From contig JAFUFW010000018.1 in assembly GCA_017469685.1 (NCBI GenBank), forward strand, positions 20,443-84,442: 64,000 bases of DNA, given 5' to 3'. A model generated the notes under the pieces. The model did not search any database, was not told the DNA's origin, and saw nothing but the letters and a program-made list of their open reading frames with translations. The position numbers and the translations under genes were made by a program. The number at the start of each line of letters is the position of its first letter. Within the stretch, counting starts at the first letter, position 1. Shown piece after piece: positions 17,521 through 25,395 of the stretch. Source of the stretch: Bacteroidaceae bacterium (GTDB lineage: Bacteria; Bacteroidota; Bacteroidia; Bacteroidales; Bacteroidaceae).

Positions 17521-17531
17521 ATTTTTTGTTT

Positions 17532-18409
17532 ATGAAACGTATATTGTTCATCCTTTTGTTGGGATTACTCCCAAGCCCTTCCTTCTCACAAGACATAATC
17601 ATTACAAAAGAAGGAGACGTAATTGAAACTTTCAATCTGTTTGAAAAAGACAGTTCCTTTTTCTATTCTCTATCCCCAGCCAGGATAGTGTGTTTCAACG
17701 TATTGAAAAGGACAAACTTCTTATGATAAAATATAAAGACGGTAGAAAGGTTTACTTCAACAGACAAGAGTTTGATTACAATCAGAACAATAATACACAT
17801 CCAGCCAACATAATAGAAGATAATCCTGCAGAACGCACATTAACAACCAGAAAAAGACAGGTTACTCATACAGAAGCAGTGAAAAGAACAAAAGTCTTTC
17901 ATCCTTATATTGAGCTGCAATACAGGCATATGCTTTATGGAACGGACATTGACAATGAATTATCCCAATTATATGCCCCGGCATTAGCACTCAGGACCCA
18001 ATACACAGGAACAAAGAACTGGTTTATTGAATATATTTGCGGATTTCAATACGCATTCGGCCACGAAAAAGAAGAAAATGGGAATAGGATTAATGTAAAA
18101 AACCTATCTGTAATAGAAGCTCTTCACGTTGGCCCCAACATAAAGATAAGCAGCAATAGAAGCTTCTCTTTTTACGGCGGATTCGGCCTACGCACTTCAT
18201 TAATGTGGAATATAGGCGGTGTTGATATGCAGAACTTTATGGTCTCGGGAGATTGGAGGCGCTTTATTGGGGATTTTGAAGCAGGGGCTCTATACATTCA
18301 CAAAAAAGTAATATTGGGGAGTTCTTTTGGCTTAGACATAACAGCCCAAGAACGGGATACAAACTTAAGAAGCATCTCTTTCTGTATTAGTATGGGGTAT
18401 GGAATATAA
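17532..18409 (+). pseudogene. Secreted, probable outer-membrane beta-barrel protein, broken by a frameshift
   Basis: The first frame starts at ATG 17532 with signal peptide MKRILFILLLGLLPSPSFSQ followed by DIIITKEGDVIETFNLFEKD and stops at 17726. The rest of the protein continues in the +2 frame up to 18409 (from about 17670, ...QDSVFQRIEKDKLLMIKYKDGR), and contains alternating beta-strand segments ending in aromatic residues, as in small outer-membrane barrels. Joining the frames near 17665-17685 gives the common Bacteroidota layout of a short N-terminal KDG-type domain plus barrel. Either a single-base change inactivated the gene or the assembly has an indel. Codon use is AT-rich compared with its neighbours. 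It starts directly after the RNA terminator tract and has no separate promoter. A strong terminator follows. Confidence 0.7.
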
Positions 18410-18410
18410 A

Positions 18411-18449
18411 AAAACGGTGAAACCTTTAAACAAGGTTTCACCGTTTTTT
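18411..18449. terminator. Bidirectional terminator
   Basis: AAAACGGTGAAACCTT (18411-18426) pairs perfectly with AAGGTTTCACCGTTTT (18432-18447), with a 5-nt loop and A/T tracts on both sides. It serves the frameshifted gene and the convergent phosphatase-fold gene. Confidence 0.9.
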
Positions 18450-18474
18450 AAATCAACTATTTCTGTAAAGAACT

Positions 18475-19542
18475 TTAGAAAAGAGGTGAAAGTTTCTCAC
18501 CGCTATCTGGTGTGAAGTCGAGACCGAGGACTTTGGCAATGGTGGCAGCGAACTGCTTTGTGTAGAAAGGGCCATTGTTGGAGGCCTCGCCTAACGATGG
18601 TACGCCCTTGCCCCAAGCCATAAACCACGTCGCTTCAGAACCTTTGGTACTGGAGCCATGGTCGCCCCAGCCTTCTACAAAGCCACGGCCATGGTCGCAG
18701 GTTATGAGGTAAGCTGTCTTGCCACGATAGAACGGGTCGTTCTCGCATGCTTCGTAGATGTCGCGGATGAAGGCATCGGTGCCTTGAATGGCGTCAAGAT
18801 AGAAATCATACTTGCGCGAATGAGCCCATTCATCAATATCGCCGAATGAAATCCACATGACCTTTGGATGGTCGGCCATCAGCGTCTCGAGTGCATAAGC
18901 GTATGTGAAAGCATCAAAATGCTCCGAGCGCCAGTAACGAGGCATGCCTGCGAGCATTCGCTCGGCAAGCTTCAGGCGTGGCGTCTGCTTCTTTGCTACG
19001 GGAGCTTCATAGGACACGCTGGCTGGAATGCCTGCCTGCTCGTTGTGAATGACATAACGCGTAGACTGCCAAGAACCATACATGACGACGCTTCCATGAT
19101 AGCGCTTATCCTCATTTGCGGCTTCGAGCACGTTGCGATGAGGATTGTTGACGGGGTCATTGCTTCTGATGGTTTCGTCCACCATGCCGGTCATCATTTC
19201 GCTGTAGCCAGGATAAGAGATATTAGTCTTATTAGCCACCTGCATCTTGCTGCCCTTGTTGCGGTTGCCGATAACGAGGCCCTGTTTGGCTATGGTATTC
19301 CAGACAAAGGGCATCAGAGTCGCACGTCGCTCCTCGGGTGTTGCACGCCAATATGTGTTGCGCAAGAGTGTCGTGTCACGGACCTGCTTGGCATTAGTCA
19401 TCAAGACCTCCTCAGCGCCGGCGAATACCTCTTGCCAGCGAAGGCCGTCGATAGTGATTATCACCAGACGAGGCTCCTTGCCGCCTTTGGCTGAGACCAA
19501 TAGAGGGAACAGGAGCAGGAGAGCTATGAGACTACGTTTCAT
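18475..19542 (-). CDS. Secreted alkaline-phosphatase-superfamily hydrolase
   Basis: A 355-residue protein with a signal peptide (residues 1-18) and the alkaline phosphatase/sulfatase fold: the N-terminal metal-site strand VIITIDGLRWQEVF, a nucleophile region NISYPGYSEMM, the middle motif WISFGDIDEWAHSRKYD, and the C-terminal metal ligands TCDHGRG...WGDHGS. This pattern fits the phosphodiesterase/phosphatase members rather than formylglycine sulfatases, because no C/S-x-P-S-R sequence is present. The substrate is unknown. The stop of the upstream acyl-CoA dehydrogenase gene lies only 5 bp before its start, so it may be the last gene of the etf operon. Confidence 0.82.
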   Translation of the reverse strand: MKRSLIALLLLFPLLVSAKGGKEPRLVIITIDGLRWQEVFAGAEEVLMTNAKQVRDTTLLRNTYWRATPEERRATLMPFVWNTIAKQGLVIGNRNKGSKMQVANKTNISYPGYSEMMTGMVDETIRSNDPVNNPHRNVLEAANEDKRYHGSVVMYGSWQSTRYVIHNEQAGIPASVSYEAPVAKKQTPRLKLAERMLAGMPRYWRSEHFDAFTYAYALETLMADHPKVMWISFGDIDEWAHSRKYDFYLDAIQGTDAFIRDIYEACENDPFYRGKTAYLITCDHGRGFVEGWGDHGSSTKGSEATWFMAWGKGVPSLGEASNNGPFYTKQFAATIAKVLGLDFTPDSGEKLSPLF

Positions 19543-19547
19543 CTTAC

Positions 19548-21260
19548 TTATTCTGCGTTAAAGCTTGCGAGGTCTTCTGGACGGAAGGCCTTGATGTATG
19601 CCGCCTTGCCGATGACGTTCTCCTCAGCCATGCGCACGTAGACGTTAGCGCTCTTGCTGAAGAGCTCGGGAGCCTTGGCGGCGTCGCGGATGATGAGAAG
19701 CGACATCACAACCTCGGCAGTCATGTCGTAGAGGCGGCGCGAGAGGAAGTCGATGGCATCCTGATTATCGAGAGCCTTGACGGTAGCAAGGGCTTCCTCG
19801 TAAACAGGGATGAGGGCCTCGACACGTGACTTTAATGCAGCAGACGAACCACTGCAAGCAAGCTCTTCAAGCATCTCCTTTATGTTGGTAAGCATGGTCC
19901 CGTTGATGATGTAGCGGATGGCAGCCACGACCTGCAGCTGTGTCGTTCCCTCGTAGATGCTGAAGATGCGGGCGTCGCGATACAGGCGCTGGCTCTTGTA
20001 CTCCATGATAAAACCACTACCGCCGTGGATGCTGATGGCGTCGTAGGCATTCTGGTTGGCATACTCTGAGTTCATACCCTTAGCCAAAGGCGTGAAGGCA
20101 TCGGCCAGGCGCTGGTACTTCTTCAGTTCCTGCTTCTCTTCGGGTGTGAGCTTGCGGTCGCGCTCGATGTCCTCGAGGCACTTGTAGACATCGACGTATG
20201 CTGCAGTCTGATAGAGCAACGAACGGCCTGCATCAAGCTTAGCCTTCATGCGGCTGAGCATATCATATACGGCGGGGAACTCAATAATCTTCTGTCCGAA
20301 CTGAGCACGCTCGCGGGCATAGGCAAGACCTTCGTTGTAGGCTTCCTGCGAGAGGCCTACACTCTGAGCGGCGATACCCAGGCGGGCGCCGTTCATGAGG
20401 GCCATCACGTACTTGATGAGGCCCAGGCGTGTGCTTCCGCAAAGCTCTGCCTTCGCATTCTTATAGGTAAGTTCGCACGTGGGCGAGCCATGAATACCGA
20501 GCTTATGTTCGATGTGGCGCACGTTGACGCCGCCGTTGCGCGTGTCGTAGATGAACATGGAGAGGCCACGACCATCCTTGGTGCCTTCCTCTGAGCGGGC
20601 GAGGACGAGGTGGATGTCGGAGTCGCCATTGGTTATGAAGCGCTTCACGCCGTTCAGTCGCCAGCAGTTCTCCTTCTCGTCGAAGGTTGCCTTAAGCATC
20701 ACGCGCTGCAGGTCGGAGCCTGCATCGGGCTCGGTGAGGTCCATCGACATGCCTTCGCCAGCGCAGACGCGAGGAATATACTTCTGGCGCTGCTCCTCGC
20801 TTCCGAACTCATAAAGGGTGTCAATGCAGCTTTGCAGGCTCCAGATGTTCTGGAAGCCGGCGTCGGCCGCCGAGATAACTTCGCTCAACATCGAGAAGAC
20901 GACGTTCGGCAGGTTCAGGCCGCCGTAGCGACGGGGCATGGATACGCCCCAGAGGCCTGCCTTGCGGGTGGCGTCGAGGTTTTCGAACGTCTTGCTTGCA
21001 TAGATCATGCGGCCATTCTCGAGGTGCGGCCCTTCGAGGTCCACACTCTCGGAGTTGGGAGCGATGATGTTGGCGGCCACGTCGCCCGTTATGTCGAGAA
21101 TCTGCTTGTAGTTCTCGATGGCATCGCCTAAGTCGACGGGAGCATAGTCATAAGTTTTAGCATCTTCGTAGTTGCGCTCCTTGAGCTCAACGATGCGCTT
21201 CATCAGGGGATGAGCCAGATGAAACGCTATCTCGGGATGATCGGAATAATAGTTTGCCAT
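19548..21260 (-). CDS. Acyl-CoA dehydrogenase family protein
   Basis: A 570-residue flavoprotein. Residues 1-400 carry the acyl-CoA dehydrogenase fold (MDLTEPDAGSDLQRV, FITNGDSD, GSPTCELTYKNAKAE, YARERAQFGQKI) and the catalytic Glu lies in IYEGTTQLQ. A C-terminal extension of about 130 residues (MLTNIKEMLEEL onward) is typical of the Bacteroidota long form. The enzyme oxidises an acyl-CoA and passes electrons to ETF, whose two subunits are encoded just upstream in the same operon. The acyl substrate cannot be told from the sequence. It is separated by 2 bp from the small membrane protein gene. Confidence 0.92.
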   Translation of the reverse strand: MANYYSDHPEIAFHLAHPLMKRIVELKERNYEDAKTYDYAPVDLGDAIENYKQILDITGDVAANIIAPNSESVDLEGPHLENGRMIYASKTFENLDATRKAGLWGVSMPRRYGGLNLPNVVFSMLSEVISAADAGFQNIWSLQSCIDTLYEFGSEEQRQKYIPRVCAGEGMSMDLTEPDAGSDLQRVMLKATFDEKENCWRLNGVKRFITNGDSDIHLVLARSEEGTKDGRGLSMFIYDTRNGGVNVRHIEHKLGIHGSPTCELTYKNAKAELCGSTRLGLIKYVMALMNGARLGIAAQSVGLSQEAYNEGLAYARERAQFGQKIIEFPAVYDMLSRMKAKLDAGRSLLYQTAAYVDVYKCLEDIERDRKLTPEEKQELKKYQRLADAFTPLAKGMNSEYANQNAYDAISIHGGSGFIMEYKSQRLYRDARIFSIYEGTTQLQVVAAIRYIINGTMLTNIKEMLEELACSGSSAALKSRVEALIPVYEEALATVKALDNQDAIDFLSRRLYDMTAEVVMSLLIIRDAAKAPELFSKSANVYVRMAEENVIGKAAYIKAFRPEDLASFNAE

Positions 21261-21262
21261 AT

Positions 21263-21433
21263 TTATTTCTTATCTTTTAATGAACTGATTTCTACATAGC
21301 AGGCCGTCAAGCAAAGCAATACCATAATGCCACGTAAAACTTTAAGCCCCAATGAATCAACGGTGAATAAGTCATAAGCAAATATCACCGCAAATACAAG
21401 CCAGAGAATCCAGGTCCATTTGTTCTTCTTCAT
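21263..21433 (-). CDS. Small membrane protein in the etf operon (56 aa)
   Basis: An open frame of 56 residues from ATG 21433 to TAA 21263. It begins MKKNKWTWILWLVFAVIFAY and holds two hydrophobic segments: residues about 7-20 and, after DLFTVDSLGLKV, about 34-46 (RGIMVLLCLTACYV), with a charged C terminus (SSLKDKK). Its ATG overlaps the etfA stop (TAATG) and its stop lies 2 bp before the acyl-CoA dehydrogenase start, so it is embedded in the operon by translational coupling. No family was recognised. It could anchor the ETF/dehydrogenase complex to the membrane, but that is a guess from position and topology. Confidence 0.7.
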   Translation of the reverse strand: MKKNKWTWILWLVFAVIFAYDLFTVDSLGLKVLRGIMVLLCLTACYVEISSLKDKK

Positions 21434-22455
21434 TACTTACTGTTCTGCTTGTAGTACTTGATCAGCTTCGGCACAACATCTTCGACGGTGCCGACGATGA
21501 CATAGTCGGCGATGCGGTTGATGGGGGCATCGGGGTCATTGTTGACAGAGATGATGATGCCAGAGTCCTGCATACCTGCGATGTGCTGAATCTGTCCGCT
21601 GATGCCACAGGCTATGTAAACCTTGGGATGCACGGTGACACCCGTCTGCCCAATCTGGCGGTCGTGGTCGCAGAAGCCTGCGTCGACGGCGGCACGTGAG
21701 CCACCGACTTCGCCGTGGAGCACTTTTGCGAGTTCAAAGAGCATATCGAAACCTTCCTTGGAGCCCATGCCATAGCCGCCGGCCACGACGATAGGTGCGC
21801 CCTTCAGGTTGTGCTTAGCAGCCTCCACATGATGGTCGAGCACGCGAACGACGAAAGCCTCAGGAGAGACATACTTCAACACCTCGGGATAGGCCACTTC
21901 CTTGCGGCATTCACCTTCATAGACAGCTTTCTGCATCACGCCCGAGCGGACTGTGGCCATCTGTGGGCGATGATCGGGATTGACGATGGTGGCAACGATG
22001 TTACCGCCAAAGGCCGGACGTATCTGGTAGAGGAGTTGATCGTAGTGACGACCCGTCTTTTTGTCGTCGTACTCCCCGATTTCCAGCTCCGTACAATCGG
22101 CCGTGAGGCCGCTGGTGAGCGACGAGCTGACGCGTGGTCCCAGGTCGCGGCCGATGACCGTTGCGCCCATGAGGCATATCTGCGGCTGTTCTTCCTTGAA
22201 GAGGTTCACAAGAATGTCGGTGTGGGGTGCCGAGGTGTAAGGGAACAGGCCTTCACCATCGAAGACGAAGAGCTTATCGACACCGTAAGGCAGAATCTGG
22301 TCCTCCACCTGGCCCTTAATACCTGTGCCTGCTACCACGGCGTGCAGTTCTACGCCCAGCGTATTGGCGAGCTTACGGCCCTTGGTCAGCAACTCCTGAG
22401 ATACTTCCTGTACCTGTGTACCTTCTATCTCAACATAAACAAATACATTATTCAT
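21433..22455 (-). CDS. etfA: Electron transfer flavoprotein subunit alpha
   Basis: A 340-residue protein with the N-terminal ETF domain and the C-terminal FAD-binding domain: VVAGGYGMGSKEGF, then GGSRAAVDAGFCDHDRQIGQTG, KVYIACGISGQIQHIAGM and ISVNNDPDAPINRIADYVI. This binds FAD and pairs with EtfB to accept electrons from acyl-CoA dehydrogenase. The gene starts 6 bp after the etfB stop. Operon order etfB, etfA, small membrane protein, acyl-CoA dehydrogenase. Confidence 0.95.
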   Translation of the reverse strand: MNNVFVYVEIEGTQVQEVSQELLTKGRKLANTLGVELHAVVAGTGIKGQVEDQILPYGVDKLFVFDGEGLFPYTSAPHTDILVNLFKEEQPQICLMGATVIGRDLGPRVSSSLTSGLTADCTELEIGEYDDKKTGRHYDQLLYQIRPAFGGNIVATIVNPDHRPQMATVRSGVMQKAVYEGECRKEVAYPEVLKYVSPEAFVVRVLDHHVEAAKHNLKGAPIVVAGGYGMGSKEGFDMLFELAKVLHGEVGGSRAAVDAGFCDHDRQIGQTGVTVHPKVYIACGISGQIQHIAGMQDSGIIISVNNDPDAPINRIADYVIVGTVEDVVPKLIKYYKQNSK

Positions 22456-22461
22456 ATCTCG

Positions 22462-23343
22462 TTATCCAATAATCTTTTCGTTCAACAATTCCTTAATCAT
22501 TCCCTCGACGTCAGCGTCCGAAGCCGTCAACGTTTTCGACTCCTTAGCCTGGAAGACGATGTTCTTGACAGCCTTCACCTTCGTTGGCGAGCCTGCAAGA
22601 CCGCATTGGGCGGGGTCGCCGTCCACGTCGGCCACGCTCCATTGATTGAGCGTCAGATAAGGCCGTTCCTCGTAGAGGTAGTCATAATCGCCTACGGTGG
22701 AATCGTTGGCCGTCGTACGCTCCATAGGGCATGAGGCACGCTTGTATTTCATCACCAGCTTGGCATTCTGAGGCCGGCAGGGAGCGGCGCTTCCGTTGAC
22801 AGTGATGACTACTGGCAGAGGAGCCTCCACGGTCTCTACGCCGCCGTCAATGTGGCGCTTGACAGTTGCTACGCCGTCCTTCACGCTTATCTCCTCTGCA
22901 TAGGTCACCTGGTTCAGGCCCAGTTTCTGTGCCACCTGCGGACCCACCTGAGCGGTGTCGCCGTCGATGGCCTGACGGCCGCCGATGACGATATCCACAT
23001 CACCAATCTTCTTGATTGCCGTGGCCAGCGCATAGCTCGTAGCGAGCGTGTCGGCACCTGCGAAGAGGCGGTCTGTCAGCAGCCAGCCCGTGTCGGCGCC
23101 GCGATACAGGCCCTGGCGGATAATTTCTCCTGCACGGGGAGGTCCCATTGTGAGCACGCCCACAGTAGAGCCGGGGTTCTGCTCTTTGAGGCGGAGCGCC
23201 TGTTCCAGCGCATTCAGGTCTTCTGGATTAAAGATTGCAGGCAGGGCGGAACGGTTGACCGTACCTTCGGCCGTCATGGCGTCCTTGCCTACGTTGCGAG
23301 TGTCTGGCACCTGCTTGGCCAGCACAACGATTTTCAATGCCAT
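22462..23343 (-). CDS. etfB: Electron transfer flavoprotein subunit beta
   Basis: A 293-residue protein opening MALKIVVLAKQVPDTRNVGKDAM with the ETF beta nucleotide-binding fold (VGVLTMGPPRAGEIIRQGLYRGAD, DIVIGGRQAIDGDTAQVGPQ). It carries the Bacteroidota-type adenine-nucleotide or FAD-binding loop. First gene of the operon, with a full-consensus promoter TACATTTG about 55 bp upstream (23398-23405). Confidence 0.95.
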   Translation of the reverse strand: MALKIVVLAKQVPDTRNVGKDAMTAEGTVNRSALPAIFNPEDLNALEQALRLKEQNPGSTVGVLTMGPPRAGEIIRQGLYRGADTGWLLTDRLFAGADTLATSYALATAIKKIGDVDIVIGGRQAIDGDTAQVGPQVAQKLGLNQVTYAEEISVKDGVATVKRHIDGGVETVEAPLPVVITVNGSAAPCRPQNAKLVMKYKRASCPMERTTANDSTVGDYDYLYEERPYLTLNQWSVADVDGDPAQCGLAGSPTKVKAVKNIVFQAKESKTLTASDADVEGMIKELLNEKIIG

Positions 23344-23397
23344 ATCTTATTCAGTTTATCGTTATTGTCTTATACATTAATTATTATAAGAGCGGTG

Positions 23398-23405
23398 CAA
23401 ATGTA
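23398..23405 (-). promoter_or_regulatory. Bacteroidota -7 promoter box of the etf operon
   Basis: TACATTTG followed by CA on the minus strand, full consensus; leader about 48 nt. Confidence 0.6.
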
Positions 23406-23530
23406 AGCTATTTCTTTTGAATGGCAAAAAAATAGTGCTAAAGTTATAGTTACAGCCTTCTTTTTTATGCTTTTCCCTAAACAATCAGAGGCAAAGCATA
23501 GTCAGTAGCTTTAGATGAGGTACTCCCGAC

Positions 23531-23573
23531 AAAGCCCCGAGCCCTACCGAGATGGCAGAGCCCGGGGCTTTTG
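23531..23573 (-). terminator. Terminator after the HerA-like gene
   Basis: AAAGCCCCGAGCCC (23531-23544) pairs with the GAGCCCGGGGCTTTT side, giving a GC-rich stem about 13 bp long with one mismatch. On the minus strand it ends in TTTGTC. It lies 30-70 bp after the stop at 23602. Confidence 0.7.
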
Positions 23574-23601
23574 CGCTACAATTGCCAGCGGGCTTCATTC
23601 G

Positions 23602-25224
23602 TTATTTCGTCAGGTTTCCGAGGATATCGCGTGTGAGTTCCTTGGTTATGGTGCGTGTGGCAGCGCTCGTAGCGTTCTTCACGACCTTCTCCTTTGCCGA
23701 GGTTTTTGACTTTGTCTCCTTGCCCGACACCTTGTTGCTGACGTACGTGCCAAGGAGTGTGGCGATGGTTGAGGTTACGGCTGTCATTACGGCCGCGAGC
23801 ACTTTGCTCATCATGCCCTGCTTCTTTTTTGACGCCTTCCCGCTCTTCTCGCTTTTCTCGCCCTTTTCGCTTTTCTTGCTCTTAGACTCTTTGGGCTCGC
23901 CCTCTGCCCCAGCGGTCTCGTCGGCCTTCTGCAACTCGCGCTCGGCGTCGGCCAGCAGCACTTCGAATGCGCTTTCGCGATCAAGGGCTTTGTCGTATTT
24001 CCCATAGATTCGGCTCTGCTTGATGCTGTCGAGGCGCTGACCTTCAGTGATGGCTCCTATCTGTGAGAGCGGGAAAAGTATCTTGGCTCGCTCCACCACT
24101 GACGGTGCGCCCTTAGCGTCAAGGAAGCTGACGAGCGCCTCGCCGGTCTCGAGGTTCATGATGGCCTCGTCGGTCTTGAAGTCGGGGTTTGCCCGGAAGG
24201 TTTCGGCTGCTGTGCGAACTGCCTTCTGGTCTTTCGGTGTGTAGGCGCGCAATGCGTGCTGGACGCGATTTCCGAGCTGACCGAGGATATTCTCAGGGAT
24301 GTCGGTGGGGCTCTGCGTGATGAAGTAGATGCCGACGCCTTTCGAGCGAATGAGGCGGATCACCTGCTCAATCTTGTCGAGCAGAGCCTTGCTTGTGTCG
24401 TTGAATAGCATGTGTGCCTCGTCGAAGAAGAATACCAGCTTAGGCAGTTCGAGGTCACCCACTTCGGGGAGAGTAGAATAAAGCTCGGAAAGGAGCCAGA
24501 GGAGGAACGTGGAGTAGAGTTTGGGTTGCATCATCAGCTTGTCGGCGGCGAGCACGCTCATGACGCCCTTCCCGCCGTGCGTCTGCATAAGGTCCTGGAT
24601 ATCGAATGAGGGCAGCCCGAAGAACTTGTCGGCGCCCTGGTTCTCGAGCTGCAGTATAGCCCTCTGGATAGCTCCTATGCTCATCGTGGTGACGGTGCCA
24701 TACTTTGAGGTCACCTCCTTGGTATGCTCAGCGATGAAGGTGAGCAGCGAGCGAAGGTCTTTAAGGTCGTCGAGCAGCCATCCGCGCTCGTCGGCAATGC
24801 GGAAAGCGATGTTGAGCACACCATCCTGTGTCTCATTGAGCTGCATTATGCGCGAGAGGAGCTGCGGCCCCATCTGCGAGATGGTGGCACGCATGGGATG
24901 CCCCTGCTCGCCGTAGACGTCGTAGAAGTGTACGGGACAGGCCTGGAACTCAGGGCTTTCGAGGCCGAATTCCGGCAGACGCTTCTCTATGAAGCCGCTC
25001 AGTCGCCCCACTTGCGAGATGCCCGAGAGGTCGCCTTTCATGTCGGCCATGAAGCATGGTACGCCCGCCTGACAGAACGTCTCGGCTATCACTTGCAGCG
25101 TTACGGTTTTGCCCGTACCTGTGGCACCGGCGATAAGTCCGTGGCGGTTGGCCATTTTTCCTTCAATCGATAAAGCCCCTTGGGAGCAATGGGCGACGTA
25201 GAGCCCGCGTTCTTTGTCTAACAT
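23602..25224 (-). CDS. HerA-like ATPase, DUF853/YjgR family
   Basis: A 540-residue P-loop ATPase. Walker A is GATGTGKT (residues 33-40), Walker B is LVFFFDEAHMLF, followed by the sensor stretch IYFITQSPTDIPENILGQLGNRVQHALR typical of the DUF853 branch of the HerA/FtsK superfamily. The C terminus has a Lys/Glu/Ser-rich linker (about 445-475) and an Ala/Thr-rich, possibly amphipathic segment (SKVLAAVMTAVTSTIATLLG). The family's cellular role is unclear; relatives are DNA-pumping motors or are associated with nucleases, but no nuclease gene lies next to it here. A TAACTTTG promoter (25256-25263) and a downstream terminator make it a single-gene unit. Confidence 0.88.
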   Translation of the reverse strand: MLDKERGLYVAHCSQGALSIEGKMANRHGLIAGATGTGKTVTLQVIAETFCQAGVPCFMADMKGDLSGISQVGRLSGFIEKRLPEFGLESPEFQACPVHFYDVYGEQGHPMRATISQMGPQLLSRIMQLNETQDGVLNIAFRIADERGWLLDDLKDLRSLLTFIAEHTKEVTSKYGTVTTMSIGAIQRAILQLENQGADKFFGLPSFDIQDLMQTHGGKGVMSVLAADKLMMQPKLYSTFLLWLLSELYSTLPEVGDLELPKLVFFFDEAHMLFNDTSKALLDKIEQVIRLIRSKGVGIYFITQSPTDIPENILGQLGNRVQHALRAYTPKDQKAVRTAAETFRANPDFKTDEAIMNLETGEALVSFLDAKGAPSVVERAKILFPLSQIGAITEGQRLDSIKQSRIYGKYDKALDRESAFEVLLADAERELQKADETAGAEGEPKESKSKKSEKGEKSEKSGKASKKKQGMMSKVLAAVMTAVTSTIATLLGTYVSNKVSGKETKSKTSAKEKVVKNATSAATRTITKELTRDILGNLTK

Positions 25225-25255
25225 ATCTGTCCTGAATTTGGTATATTTTACGGCG

Positions 25256-25263
25256 CAAAGTTA
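25256..25263 (-). promoter_or_regulatory. Bacteroidota -7 promoter box for the HerA-like gene
   Basis: TAACTTTG followed by CG on the minus strand, full consensus, about 32 bp before the start. Confidence 0.6.
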
Positions 25264-25356
25264 GTCACTTTTTGCGTGAATGCAAATATTCGGGCATCTT
25301 TTCGTTCATATAAACAAATAAAATCCAAATCCTTCGCCCTTCTGACAAAAACTTTA

Positions 25357-25364
25357 TACCTTTG
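25357..25364 (+). promoter_or_regulatory. Bacteroidota -7 promoter box for the SGNH esterase
   Basis: TACCTTTG followed by CC, full consensus. Transcription would begin near 25371, which excludes the long upstream extension of the reading frame and supports ATG 25396. Confidence 0.65.
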
Positions 25365-25395
25365 CCACAAATATATGATAATCCACCCTCCAATT

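Noticed and set aside
18475-19542. Formylglycine sulfatase
   Set aside because: No C/S-x-P-x-R activation motif near the N-terminal metal site.
21715-22734. 339-residue plus-strand frame opposite etfA/etfB
   Set aside because: Antisense shadow of two certain genes; His/Arg/Leu-rich without domains.
23602-25224. HerA-nuclease antiphage system
   Set aside because: The ATPase belongs to the DUF853/YjgR branch, and the neighbours are the etf operon and an esterase; no NurA, Sir2 or other effector is adjacent.
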